Positions 33,045 to 46,300 of a DNA stretch of 64,000 bases are shown here, in pieces. Each line of letters starts with the position of its first letter. The first letter of the stretch is position 1. The stretch comes from Ctena decussata (lineage: Eukaryota > Mollusca > Bivalvia > Lucinida > Lucinidae). The notes below the pieces were generated by a model. The model made no database searches and was not told where the DNA came from. It saw nothing but the letters and a program-made list of their open reading frames with translations. The stretch spans positions 59,089,737-59,153,736 of the forward strand of contig OZ022505.1 in the NCBI GenBank assembly GCA_963989385.1, written 5' to 3'. The translations under genes and the position numbers were made by a program.

Positions 33045-33922
33045 TACCAAAGTTTATTTTATTTTAACTTATCGTATACTCCAGTGTGTCTTGTTTATTG
33101 AACCATAATGTGACTGTGATCGGAAAGCCCTAGATACTGAGCTATGGGTCCACAGAGGTGGATTGGGTAATTCAACATGGTTTTAGCTTGTCGTGTAAAA
33201 TTGTTCGCATTTGGTAGAAGAGTATAACAGACAGACAGTGTTTGATAAAATGATTAACAGAACATCAAAAATGTATTTCCATATCATTTTATTTGGTTTA
33301 ATTTGAACATATGTTGTCAAAAAGACTTCCTTTGACATTCAGCATTTTTTTTATATTTTTGTCCTCTATTTTCATTATTTCTGGGCATCATTGCTAAATA
33401 AACTGTCCAGCTATCATCAAACTCATGTCAAGGAAGCACCTTGACCAGTACCATTGGCTGATGTGAATTTCACAATGACCTAGTTTTCATGGTTGACTGA
33501 GAACATAAACTTGCTTAGAAGATGGTTATACTCAATATTATGACCTAGAATTACGAAATGTTGGTCAAATTAATATCTTAACTGCTATATTATGCCCAAA
33601 ACCTCCGCCACTAAAGGTGAGAAAATACATACTGGTTTCAGGTCACATGATCAACATGGTCATAATGCCCAAATATGGTAAAAACCTTTAAAAATATTTT
33701 TCTTAAGAACCAGTTGACCAATGTGGCCTTGAGACTTGGTAAGTAGCAATAGGTACTAAAATTCTTCCAAGATTATTCAAATGATGACCTTGGACTGACC
33801 TTGCCTTTTGTACGGCAAGGTCAAATATTGAAAAACACTAGAACATAAGATTTCATGGGAAGTTTTGAAGCTTTTGGCTTAACAGTTGGTATATACAGTT
33901 GTCTTAATGACATGGCCACAAC

Positions 33923-34684
33923 GAATTAGGGCCATAACGTCTACTCCCAAAACGTCTACTCCCATAACGTCTACTCCAAAAACGTCTACTCCCATTTGGT
34001 CTACTGTGCCAAAACGTCTACTCCCATTTGGTCTACTGGGATAAAATGTCTAGTTTGGTTTGGTCTACCCTGTAGTTATACATAATGATTAACCCAAGCT
34101 ATATATACAGTACAAAAACATATAATATTGACAATCAAACCAGAAATATCTCTAGATGGAGCATCTGAAGTACAACCAGAAAGAGATTAATAAGGAATAT
34201 TAGTTGGTGAATTGCTAACTCAATGCTATATTGCAATTAAAATCTAAAAAAAACACAAGTCAACAAGGATTTCAGCAAGTTAAATTTTCTTCAGACTCAA
34301 AACAGAATTTGGATGACCTCATATTTCATTGTTCTGAACAATTTAAAATAGATTTTCTATTAGAAAAAAGATGCTACATGCACATTGTAGGTTCTCAAAA
34401 ACTGCCTACTGGATTTATCCATATGTATATTCTAAGTCCAAAACACCTTTCCTTATACCATGTTCACATCCTGATAAAATGTTTCCTCCACTGGCAATTA
34501 TCCCAAATACAAGTATAAAAATGCATAGTTACTTTATGTGTGGACCAATGAGAATAGAGGTTTTGGCTGAGTAGATCAAATGGGAGTAGACGTTTTGGCA
34601 CAGTAGACCAAATGGGAGTTGACGTTTTGAGAGTAGACGTTTTGGGAGTAGACGTTTTGAAATTAGACGTTATGACACTACCCC
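33923..34684. mobile_element. TIR element with iterated ACGTCTACTCCCA ends
   Basis: Flanked by the exact 8-bp repeat GCCACAAC (33915-33922, 34685-34692). The right arm of the surrounding palindrome has one uninterrupted GTTGTGGCC at the matching spot (about 36607-36615). Both ends consist of tandem AACGTCTACTCCCA words (five or more left, four right, with TTTGGTCTACTG variants) for about 110-140 bp. The centre carries a 95-codon frame without known motifs. Confidence 0.9.
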
Positions 34685-37539
34685 GCCACAACATGGCCAC
34701 AATGCTCATATTTTATGAAAACCTTTACAATTATTCTTCTTAAAGACCCAGAATTTTTAGACTATCTGCCTCAATACACACTCCAACTCTACGTAGGGAA
34801 CGTCACCACTAAGAGGACAAATTTTATGACTATGATCCTGTAGGGGCCCAGTAAAGGGAAATCAATATTATATACTATGTTTCTGATGCTCATGCATACT
34901 GACATATAATCTGAAAGGAAAAAAGAATATAAATGAATAACATTTCATGAATCTGGAAAAAATAAGAACTTAAATAAATATTTATAAGCATTTAATAGTT
35001 CGTCTGTCATTAACAAAGACATTATTATTCATTTTTATTGATTTGAAATCTGTGTTAAGGCGTTTAAATGTCACAGTGATTATCATATGGTAGCAGGTGT
35101 GTCTATGAAAACAATTGTCACAATTCTAATGTAAAGGTGTAAAAATTGAAGTTCTGAATTTGCAAAACATTGACAATGGTGTTTATAAAAGGTGTGAATT
35201 ATATGTGTCACATTGCCACAGTTCTTTAATTGGCTGAATATACATGTCCTAATAATCGCTTATGAAAACATGTGTGCAAATAGCCAATCAAAATTATAAA
35301 AAAAATGAAAACTGTGAAAAGTAAATTGAGTGTGGTGTAATATATTCTTTTTTTATTGTTGTAGCATAGTTTCTTTTTGTCAGAAAATTGAAAAAAAAAA
35401 TTCAAAATAGAAGAAAACTGATACTAAAGTCATGAAGTCATACAGATACTGACTGATTCAACTTATTTTCAGTAAAATTGTCAAATTATTTCAAGTTATT
35501 TGCTACTTTAAAATCATTCGAGATACCTCTGTAATAAAAAGATATAAATCTCTACAATACAAAGATATGAAAAAGAAGAGAAAAAAGAAAATAAATAAAA
35601 ATAAGAGAAAAAAAGGAATATTAGTTAATTGAATACTTTTGATTTTTAAGTATCATTATTAAAATTATACAACTAACATTATTAGGATTTTTTTATTTAT
35701 TTGTTTATCTAAATTTTCAAGAAAAGAAAAGAGAAAGAAAACTACCAAATTGTTTTCAATGTTCTGACCCAATGAATCAGACAAAGTCCCCTTGGGTGCC
35801 CTAGGTATCTGACAGCTTATCTGTTTATTTGGCCGGATAATGAGGACATTAGGAGAAGTCTTTGATCTTCTTATCAGTAAACTACACAAGTTGATTATTT
35901 AGTTATTTAGTGGTGGGGTGGGGTCAATTTCTTCTTGCCAGAATCTGCACCTTAAAGAACCATGAAATTATATGTTCTAGCATTTTACCACATTTGACCA
36001 TGCCGCAAAAAAGGTCTAGGTAAACCCAAGGACATCATATGAACAGTCTTAGTAGTACTCTAGTACTCATCATATTTACCAAGTTTCAAGGCCATAGGTG
36101 TATTGGTTCTGGAGAAGAAACATTTTTAAAGGTTTATACTATATATTGATATCGTAGCCACGTTGGTCATGTGACCTGGACCGCCAGCTGAACAAATTTT
36201 TGTTCAATTAATCCCGGGAAGCTCTATATAAAATGTGTTTACAATAATTATTGGCCCTTTGGCTTTCGAGGAAATGTATGAAAATGTCAAAATATGAGAG
36301 ACATGGGTCAAAGGATAAACAATGACCTTAACCTCTTGTACCCATAATTCTTCATGACCTCTAAAAGATAACTGTAATTTTAAGCCAAAATCTTCAAAAC
36401 TTCTCATGAAATCTTATGTTCTAGCACTTTCCAATATTTGACCTTGCCTTAAAAAAGGTCAAGGTCAATGCAAGGTTATCATTTGAACAATCTTGGAAGA
36501 ACTTGAGTACTTGATGCTACTTATGAAGTCTCAAGGCCATTGGTCAACTGGTTCTTAAGAAGAAAATTTTTAAAGGTTTTTACCATATATGGACATTGTG
36601 GTCATGTTGTGGCCGTGTCATTAAGTCAACTGTACATAGCAATTTTTAAGCCAAAATCTTCAAAACTTCCCATGAAATCTTATGTTCTAGCGTTTCCCGA
36701 TATTTGACCTTGCCTTAAAAAAGATCAAGGTCATCCAAGATCATCATTTGAACAATCTTGAAAGAACTTGAGTACCTAATGTTACTTACCAAGTCTCAAG
36801 GCCATTGGTCAACTGGTTCTTAAGTAGAAGAATTTTAAAGTTTTTACCATATATGGGCATTGTGGCCATGTTGATCATGTAGCCTGAAGCCAGTATGTAT
36901 TATCTCACCTTTAGTGGCGGGGGTGTGGGGCATAATATAGCAGTTAAGATATTAATTTGACCAAAGTTACGTAATTCTAGGTCATAAAATTGAATATAAC
37001 CATCTTCTAAGCAAGTTTACGTTCTCAGTCAACCATGAAAACTAGGTCATTGTGAAATTCTGGTCACATCATCCAATGGTACCGGTCAAGGTGCTTCCTT
37101 GACATGAGTTTGATGATTACTGGACAGTTAATTTAGCAATGATGCCCAGAAATATTGAAAAGAGAGGACAAAAAAATGCTGAATGTCAAAGGAAGTCTTT
37201 TTTGACAACATTTGTTCAAATTAAACCAAATAAAATAATATGGAAATACATTTTTGATGTTCTGTTAATCATTTTATCAAACACTGTCTGTCTGTTATAC
37301 TCTTCTACCAAATGAGAACAATTTTACACGACAAGCTAAAACCATGTGTTGAATTACCCCATCCACCTCTGTGGACCCATAGCTCGGTAACTAGGGCTTT
37401 CCGACCAAATTCACATATGGTTCAATAAACTAGACACATTGGAGTATACGATCCGTTAGAAAAATAAAACTTTGGTAGGGTGCAGAAAACCCACCTTATT
37501 GATCCCCCTACCCCATTTGTACCAATTATGTTGTCTCGC

Positions 37540-37690
37540 GAAGATCCAAAACGCCATGGCTCACAGGTGCTCGCAGTATCTGGAGGCAGGCATCCGTCAT
37601 CCATCGTCCGTCCGTCCTCCGTCAAAATCTTCAAATGACATCTCTGAATCTACAAGGCCGTTTATGAGCAAATTTCACTTATAGCAGACA
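37540..37690 (-). repeat. 3'-end fragment of a tandem-core element
   Basis: CATCCATCGTCCGTCCGTCC and ACATCTCTGAATCTACAAGG resemble inverted ends of families D/E. The rest is missing. Confidence 0.5.
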
Positions 37691-37863
37691 GTTTCACTTA
37701 CATGTAATATAGTTGGCAGGCCGAAGGCTAACAGGTAAGCTTATAGTAACTCTAGGCAGGCATCCCTCGTTTATATATATATATCTCACTGATCGGATAA
37801 GCGTATGTCAGAAACGATTTTTCAGCACAGGCGAAAGTCACAAAAACATCTTGTCGTGTACGC

Positions 37864-37900
37864 AAAAAAAAAAAAAAAAAAAGAAAAAGAAAAAAAACCG
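37864..37900. repeat. Poly-A tract
   Basis: Long A run with few G; low complexity. Confidence 0.85.
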
Positions 37901-38955
37901 ACAATAAAATACTTAATTCACTTTTGGGAAGTACCTTCATTCCGCCTGATACGGTTGCAGGTTTGATCTACTACTCCAGTTAAATATTCTTTCGCGGAGT
38001 TTCGGTCATAAAAAAGCTAAACTCTCAACAGGACCTGCAGTGGAAATAGGTTCCTAACTTTCACTAGAACTAAGCAGTGCAATCATCTGTATCCATCCTC
38101 AAAATGTGAAATAAGATAATTGGGAATCGGGATTACAAGTGTAATGGTGAACTGTCCCGTTGTTGTATTAGTTTTAGTAAACGTATATGGGGACAGTAGG
38201 TGTAAAATTCGAATATTTATTTTTATCATTAAAGTTTTGTTTGAAACCTAATTTTGAACAGATTTGCAGATTCTGTATGTTTACATGTATCTATCATAAA
38301 CCTAGATGGAACACCTTCAACAGGTATTCCGTTTGACTGGCACACCAGAACGGAATATCAGAATTTCATGACAAACTGACCACCGTGAAGCTTTAAGGTC
38401 AATTCACACATTTGGACATGGATATTTTAAGACTTAGGGCGATGATTCTAACGCTTCTTACTGTTCATACAATTTTTTATCGCAAGTTATCGTTCAATAA
38501 GGGCAGTTTAGAGACCGCAAAAGTCTGTTCAATATCATATCAAGTGTCCGTTCAAATGATGAAAAGGGATGACAATGTCATGTAAAATCACCTTAAAGTT
38601 TTTATTTGCACACATTTTTGGATATGTTTTATTGAAATCTTCAAATCAATAGTAATAATAGACGGAAAAAAAGAGCACAAAATGGCCTTTTTCACAAATC
38701 TACTGCAACTGACCTTGGTTTTAAACAACGACCTCTTCAAATACGAAAATGAACTGATCAACATCAATGTTTCCTGGAGTACCATGAAAATTACCAGTTA
38801 AAGAATTGCCAACTTCTAGACTATTTCTCTAGGTACTTAAACAAGTAAACGTAAAATCCTCAAAACAGCGTTCTTGGCTGCTGTGTAAACATATTTTCTA
38901 CCAAACCTGTTTATGTTTGACAGCAAGTGACCAAACGTCCAATGTACAATGTCGC
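37901..38955. other. Unassigned; upstream flank of the NIDO exons
   Basis: I looked here for the exon that should precede 40220 (signal peptide and the first NIDO strands) and found no convincing one. No repeat family was recognised. Confidence 0.35.
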
Positions 38956-39225
38956 AAGCGCCGTCCAGTCGCAATTGTCAGGTCATTTCCGCTCCCAAGC
39001 TGTGATGACATTCTTCATGTCAACAATGCGTTTTCATCTTAAAACATTCTTCAGTTTGAAAGAGTTAGAATCCCATCTTAAAGGGTCATATCATAAACAG
39101 GATCTTACAATCGTGATGATTTCATATGAAATTTATGAAACTCGCAGACTACTCTTTTCATAAATGTAATATGAAAAGACCACTCGTGTAAGATTCTGTG
39201 TTTCCGTCTCCAAACAACGACAGAA
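38956..39225. mobile_element. Palindromic MITE family I
   Basis: Contains AAAGGGTCATATCATAAACAG and the inverted pair GATTTCATATGAAATTTATG... / CATAAATGTAATATGAAAAG with ACTCGTGTAAGATTC. Better preserved relatives lie at 43265-43385, 55925-56225 and 59215-59475. Confidence 0.6.
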
Positions 39226-39284
39226 ATTTTAATGAAGATACCCAGTTCTAATCTGTCGTTGTCAATGTCCATTTCAGATACCGT

Positions 39285-39668
39285 ATTTATCATAATAAAC
39301 GCCCCTGCTCTTATAAAAGCTACCTACCTCTTTTCTGAAAATAATGTTATACGAACTTGCATGAATTCCTGTTTGCTTCTCTGGATAAGGTACATCATGT
39401 AGATCTTGAAAGGGGTCTACTCTTAAAGGAAAGAATTTGTTCCTAGAGGAGCAAGTACGTTTCCTTACGAGTTGACCTTACTGAAAGGGGAAGTAAACAA
39501 TAGTAGAGTTGCTTCCTCTAATTTATACGCATGCACCTTAATACTATTTATAAGTCTTAGAGGTATTTTAACTGTGGTTGATTAACTAAACATTATGCTC
39601 TAAATAACGCCCCAATCCCTTTTGTTAAATGGAACGCCCCCAGGGCTTTAATAGGATTTATACGGTAG
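39285..39668. mobile_element. MITE family J
   Basis: Ends TACCGTATTTATCATAATAAACGCCCC and, inverted, TACCGTATAAATCCTATTAA. The internal palindrome AAGAATTTGTTCC...GGAGCAAG and AGTAGAGTTGCTTCCTC match 48666-49055 in the opposite orientation. TA borders. Confidence 0.75.
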
Positions 39669-39713
39669 GTATTCTTTACACTGGGTTAATTAAGGAATGA
39701 ATTTCATTTTTCT

Positions 39714-39832
39714 GAGGTTTATCGAAGTGTAAACTACATTGGGTCACGTGCAAAGTGAATGAACCCCGACGGGGTTCATGTAGACTTTGCTAGTGACCCA
39801 ATGTAGTTTACACTTCTATAAATCTCTGAAAA
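39714..39832. repeat. Long hairpin
   Basis: GTGTAAACTACATTGGGTCA pairs with TGACCCAATGTAGTTTACAC, extended inward through GTTCATGTAGACTTTG-like text to the central CCCCGACGGGG, and outward through GAAGTGT/ACACTTC. Arms are about 55 bp. Confidence 0.75.
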
Positions 39833-40219
39833 ATTAAGTTCAGTGCTTATATTTACATACATTTCAATCAACACCTCGATGAAAAATCGTATATAAGCGC
39901 TAAAATTGGAACAGTAAAACATGCACACGCAGTTTTTTCTGCTAGCAGCGGAACAGCGTGAATGACATCATGACGTCGCCGATGTCCAATCAGATTGTAG
40001 AGAGTCATTGTTTATTTTGACGTCATTGACGTCGCGTGGCTCAATGTAATTATTGGAATGTAAACTACATTATGTTCCAATGGTTTACTATAGGGATTTT
40101 CAGTAAACACACAAAGAATGTAAATATTTGTCCATGACTGATGATGTTCTTACGGTAATTACGGACTTGCCTATTTTTGCAGCGACAGGTCCAAACCTTT
40201 TATAATTTTATTATCCCAG
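39833..40219. other. Intron before first visible NIDO exon
   Basis: Contains GACATCATGACGTCGCC and GACGTCATTGACGTCGCG and a further ATGTAAACTACAT copy of the hairpin sequence, so it is probably the rest of a palindromic element. The last bases, TTATTATCCCAG, form the splice acceptor. Confidence 0.5.
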
Positions 40220-40378
40220 ATTGTCAGTAACGGATACATTGCCATTGGAGGAACCTATGCAGACTGTTGTGGCTCAGGATTTCCATATGGAAATATAAAG
40301 ATTGCTCCATTGTGGGACGATCTAGTGCCGGGAACCATTTGGTATCGTCAGACAACTACCGATCCGACAGACTTGGAA
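40220..40378 (+). CDS. NIDO exon a
   Basis: Acceptor TTATCCCAG, donor GAA|GTAATT, 53 codons, phase 0 to 0. Encodes IVSNGYIAIGG (the NGyI strand typical of NIDO), ADCCGSGFPYG, then APLWDDLVPGTIWYRQ, the domain's hallmark aromatic stretch. An earlier exon must supply the first strand. A 12-codon extension past the donor runs into a TAA microsatellite. Confidence 0.8.
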
Positions 40379-43300
40379 GTAATTCTGTTTCCTCAAGCCA
40401 TTCATTTAATCATGATAATAATAATAATAATAATTATTATTATTATTATCATTATTATTATTTTGATACTTTTCGACATCCATCTGGAGATGATGCTAAG
40501 GGCAAGAACTAAAACTACACGCTGCGCAAAAAGCTTTTATCAAGTTTTAACAACGACCGCCAGCTTCATCTCACGATGAATGCTGGGAAATATAACTTCA
40601 TTTTTACACCAACACTTTATTTAAATATCATACATACACATGCTTCAAATTAGAACTGGTGAAGCGGAAATATACTCGAAGTTATTAATACAATAACCAT
40701 TAATAAGCCGCGACACGTCAAAACGAACAATGTGGCATTTGTGCCCTGCGAAGACTCAGATCAGCCTGGGCATCCGTCCAGTCTGATCAGAGTCTTTGCT
40801 GTCCACAAGGGGCTAGCTTAGATCGTTAGCTACTTTTTAAGTGCACCGTGAAGACTCTGATCAGACTGAGTGGCTGACCAGGCTGATCTGTGTCTTCGCT
40901 GGTGCACATGCCATTTTGTTGGTTTTATCGTGTCGCGGCTCATTTAACGACCGTGTTTCGTCCGGATGTCGGACAGCTGTAACCCTAGCTAAACGTCATC
41001 CGAAATGTAAATCAAATTGCTCTATTATGATGTCATCAGTTACACAAATTGAGGCACGGAGTAACTGTTGTCCATCAAGTAGACTGACATCAAGGAAAGC
41101 CAACAACAAGAGTTTGAGTTTCATTTCTTATCAGCAGTTGAAACATCGAAGATGGCAAACCCGTGCACAATACACATGATACATGTAACGCTTTAAAATA
41201 ATCTCTCAAAATGAAAGTCTTAAGCCACGATCACGCTTTATTTTGAAATCTCGATCGGATCCATAGATCGCTGGTACTTCATTAATACGTTCCGAAATTT
41301 TAACGAGTGGTGTAAGAAAGTGGTGTGTTTTACATTAATACTTTTTGATTAATTTAATTGCTCCTGTCTATATTTTTCAATTTTGATATTAGAGAAAATC
41401 TGGGGAGCAAATATTGTTTAACCTTGTTGGAAACTAGCTGTGACAAATGTACAAATAATCGCATGCTTGGTGTTGCAGGTCAGCTGTTATGTCATACATG
41501 GGCAGATAAAATTATTGGGAAATAAAAGTGATCTTTGGAATAAAGCTCCTACTGGTAGTGCAAATTTTGATCTAAAGGTAGTAAAAATTAATCGGAGTTC
41601 CACCAACCAAGTCTTACTCACTCATTAGCTTCTGGAAACTCTTTCCTTTACGACACCTGTTGAGAAGGGAAGCAAAAAAAAAAATGGAAGTATTAGAATT
41701 GATTCACTGATTTTATACTCTTTCTTCTATTAATGTTTAATTTACAGGCAGCTGAGACTCACGTCAGAAGTATATATCCACCTTTTAGTACTTTTGATGC
41801 TACATGGGCCCTTGTAGCCACATGGGATAGGTTTAAGTTTTATGAAGACCGTGCCCAGGGTAAGTAGATTGGTTGCTGTCTATTCCTCTTGGTATTTCTG
41901 TCTGAAGGATTTTCCAGCTGTAATGATTTACTGGTTTACAAAGTGGGTTTGTAAGTCGCTGGCTAGCCTAACGGAAAGGTGAATCCGGCACCTTCTGCTC
42001 CGTAACCGCTCGACCACACGGCTTTCTAAACGTATTTGAGCCGCGACACAAGAAAACCAACAAAGTGGTTGTGCGCCCAGCGCAGACTCAGATCAGCCTG
42101 GGCATCCGCCCCGTCTGATCAGAGTCTTCGCTGTCCGCATGGAGGTAGCTTAGACCCTTAGCTACCCATTAAGCGCTTAGCAAAGAGTCTGGTCAGACTG
42201 GGCGGATGCCCAGGCTGATCTGAGTCTGCGCTGGGTGCACAACCACTTTGTTGCTTTACTCGTGTCGCGGCTCATTTGTTATAGATTCCCTGGAAAGGAA
42301 TCTGGGGCTATAGTTGAACTATTATTGTTGAGCACAGTTATTTCTAAGGTTACCCAATTCATAATGCTAATGAAAAGTTATAAAAAGCCAGGAAATCACT
42401 AAAAACTTAGCATAATGCCCTTTGGGCTTTATTCAGTTTGTGAGTAAATCACCGGCATTTATATATCTAGAACTTCCACATAAATAAAGTTCATTTATCA
42501 TGACGTCGCTGTTACATTGTATTCATAGGATAACGTCGTGACATAAAATCGTATGACCACACGTGTAATAACATATTGGCGCGTACTTGTAACGTCATTG
42601 GCAACGACCGCGTCATCAATGCGTTTCATCATTGAAAAATGGAATTCTCATTGAATTCATTTTGAAGGCGATAAAGATAAGATAACGATAAAAAGATAAA
42701 GAAGCTTTATTTGATGACTCATATTAGAAACAGATAACATAAGCGCTGTAGAGCTTTTATTGCGACAAACAAGGTATCCAGTAACAAATTATACCTACAC
42801 GATGACTTAACTTTATCTTCCCAGGACTACCCTTTATAGGCGAGCGTCAGCCAAGTAACAAATTATACCTACACGACGACTTAACTTTATCTTCCTAGGA
42901 CTACCCTTTATAGGCGAGCGTCAGCCAAGATTTTAACGCCTTTGGTATGGCGCGGCCGGGATTCGAACTCACGACCTCCCGTTCCCGAAGCGGACGCTCT
43001 GCCACTGAGCTATCGGGGACGATAAATGACAATCCCATTTTACAGGGTCATATGATAAACACAATCTTACACTCGTGGTTCTTTCAAATGACATTTATAC
43101 GGTACATAAAGGCAAACAGGAATTCATGCAAGTTAATATAACATTGTTTTCGGAAAAGAGGCATGGGGCGTTTATTAGAGCAGGTGCGTTTATAAGGGTT
43201 ATTACGGTCATCAGCTTAAGTGAATAATGTTTGAATGAGCAATATAAATGAAGATGAAACGCGATATAATAAATAGAGGATCTTACACGAGTGGTCTTTT

Positions 43301-46300
43301 CATATGAAATTTATAAATCGATCCTTCGGCGAGTTTAATAAATTTCATATGAAATGACCACGAGTGTAAGATTGTTTTCGGCTTTAGCCGTATAACCTTA
43401 GTATTGGCCTTTATTTTAAGTATTTCATTTGCCAGTATAAATACACCAGGGATTTTGATGTTTACAGTAAGTAGCTTACTTTCGCTTTCTCTTTCTACTT
43501 TCTGTTTCATTTGACTGTTGGCCAATAAACCGTGTCGTGATGAATCTAGATATTTCGGTCCAAATCGCTTTTTGCCAAAGAACACATTTCGCCTGTTATG
43601 TCGCTCATGTAAAATATAAAACCAATATGATAACTTGACACAGAAATCGAAGACAAAATTAAGTAATTGTTGCTGGTTTAGTTGTTGATGTTGTGTTGGA
43701 ACTGCGACACTTTTAGGGTTATATGTGGGGCGGCCAGCCAACCAATCCTCATTGTTATGTGCAACACTGACAGACCCCAATCAAAATTCAACAGCATTCC
43801 CGAAATCGAAACCCCAACACCAAGAACAAATATGCATATCAACATGCGCATCCGTACAATCTGGTCACCACATTCGATATCTTACATGTACCTGACTCAT
43901 ACATATTACAATACTTTCTTCTATTAAATCTAAGCCGATAATCTTTTTTTAAAGATATTTCTTGTTTATCGTATGGCCCTTTAAAATAGGATTTTATCGC
44001 CTTCAAAATGGACGTTATTACAATACGAAAACGCATTGTTGACACGGACGCTGTCAATGACGTTACGTGTACGCGCCAAAGTGTTATTGCACGTATGGTC
44101 ACACGATTTTTATGACACGTATGGCATGTCAAACGTTGCATTATTCGATATTTTTATATTTGTATTTGATTTTCTTTCATTTGTATTCAATCCCTGTTCA
44201 TTTCTATTGTATATTTTTTGTTTCAATTCTATAATCGATCATTTGTATTCAATATCTGTTCATTTCTATTGTATAAGTTTTGTTTATAGTCTATATTCTA
44301 TTATTTCTATTTAATAATGCATGCTTTGTATGCTAGATTTTTTTCATTACTATTCATTGACTTTCGTTTATATTCTACTTTTTTTTTTTCATTTTTATTC
44401 TAAATTACTATATTTGTATTGTATAATTGTGATTTGCATTTAATATTTTCATATTTGTATTTCACTTGTGTTCATTTCTATCCAATATGATTTCATTTCT
44501 TTTGTATATTCCTTCATTTGTATCCTATATTTCGATATTTACATTCTATACTTAGTGATTTATATTTGACGTGTTCGTATTTGCTTTCAATTTTATTGAT
44601 TTTTATACTAAATTTGTTTTATTTCTGTGACACATTTTTAATTTCTATTCTATATTTCTAGATTTGTATTTGATAACAATTGTTTCTATTTGATGTTTTC
44701 CGTTTATATTTGTAAATGGCTTTATTTATATTCTTAACTCGTTGATTTCTATTGTATATATTGTCGCATTTACATTCATTGAGACGCCTATTTATCTTGC
44801 ATTTGTATTGTATAATTTGTTTATTTACTTTGTTACGTGGGATTTCATTGGCTGAGAAAAATTGGTATGTCTAGTTACCGGGATCGGGTATGAAATCCAC
44901 CACCCGCACCCGCACCCGTGTTCAAAACCCACCACCGGAAATTTTAGTGGCGACATTTGAGATATAAGCAAACGTGTTATTCTAGATTTTTCTGGTTATA
45001 GATATTGGGAATTATATAAATTATTTCTGGTACAAAAGTCTTTTCAAACAGATTTAGTTTAAGACAAAAAATCAAATTGTTGCAATTTCGGGGGTATGAA
45101 ACCCACCACTCGCCATCGGGAAATTTTTATCTGTTATTTCCATTTATAGCTTTATTAAATGAGATAAGTTTCCTTGATTGTTACTATTTCTACTTAATTA
45201 TCAAAACCTCGCCAATTTTATTTGACGATAATAGGAAATTTATAATATTTAATGAAATAAACGACTTTTTGTGGAAATAATTGATGTTCTAAAAATAGAT
45301 ATAAATTGCGACATTTAGCTTCACCAAGAAAAATAGATATAAATTGCGACATTTAGCTTCACCAAGAAACCGAAACGTACTGAAATAAAGGGGACACGCA
45401 GTAATTGCTGAGGGAGTCATAGGGTTTATGGTAGCGAAACCTTGACGCTTGTTATTTATTAAGGATATCTTATTGACTGGTGTTTACATACTTGTTTGAA
45501 CAATACTTAAAAATTTTTCATGAAGTCAAGTAACTTTTTGCAAGGGCAGCATGGTAAGAAACTCTAGCGTCTCACTGTCCCTCTGACTGTCTGTCTGTGT
45601 CAGTCTGTCTGTCTGTGTCAGTCTCTCTGAATCTGTCTGTATGTCTCTTTCTGTCTGTGTGCCTCTCTCTCTCTCTCTCAGACATTTAAAGTGTGTGTGT
45701 GTGTGTGTGTGTGCGTGTGCGTGCGTGTGCGTGTGTGTGTGTCTGTTGTGTTGGATCGTGGTCAGCTTTTGAGAGAAGCTAAATACTTTAGCTCTACTGA
45801 TTTACTTAATTTCCAAGATCTAATATTTCAAAACTTTGCTAAAATGTACGACGTTTATCTGATAGTGTGTCTGATTGCGAGGTACACAACATATGTTATG
45901 ATTGTGGGCTTTTGGAGAGCTCCAAGCTTAGGAAGCCGTGAAAGAAAACTAAGAAAAAGAAGAGATCTTAAGGAGTTTGAGTCCTCTAGTGGCACCTTAG
46001 AAGCACAGTAAATATAAAATTACTGAACGCTGACATATAAGTAGACGGCCTGCAAAACGTTCAGTTCAGCTGCTCACTCGGTTGGCCATATGTTCTCTGT
46101 ATCTTGATTATTTGTAATCTTAGTTGTTTCCAACTATGGTTTGAGGGCTGGATTTGGATTTTGATTGTTTCAGTTACTGGTCTTTGCATACTTTTTACTC
46201 TCTTCTCTCATAAGGTGATCACGATTCAAGACAACACTCACACACACTAACAAACACATACACAAACTCTAAATGTCTGAGAGAGAAAGAAAGAAAGAAA

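Larger units (their letters stand above)
32234..37509. mobile_element. 5.3-kb inverted composite (foldback)
   Basis: The outer left GGGGGGTATCAATAAGG matches inverted the outer right CCTTATTGATCCCCC. Subtracting two insertions, both arms are about 970 bp (32234-34750 against 36540-37509), with landmarks CCACAGAGGTGGATTGGGTA, ACAGACAGACAGTGTTTGAT and CCACTAAAGGTGAG. The inner part of each arm, and the sense text 35940-36540 in the loop, is family D core. About 1.2 kb of AT-rich loop (34752-35930) has no recognisable content. It could be one foldback transposon or an inverted duplication. Confidence 0.75.

Noticed and set aside
42940..43026. tRNA gene on the minus strand
   Set aside because: A and B boxes are good, but acceptor and T arms do not pair and a SINE body with tail follows.
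43283..43780. 165-codon minus-strand open frame
   Set aside because: The last third is translated family I palindrome, no domain or signal peptide is visible, and it lies within an intron of the NIDO gene.
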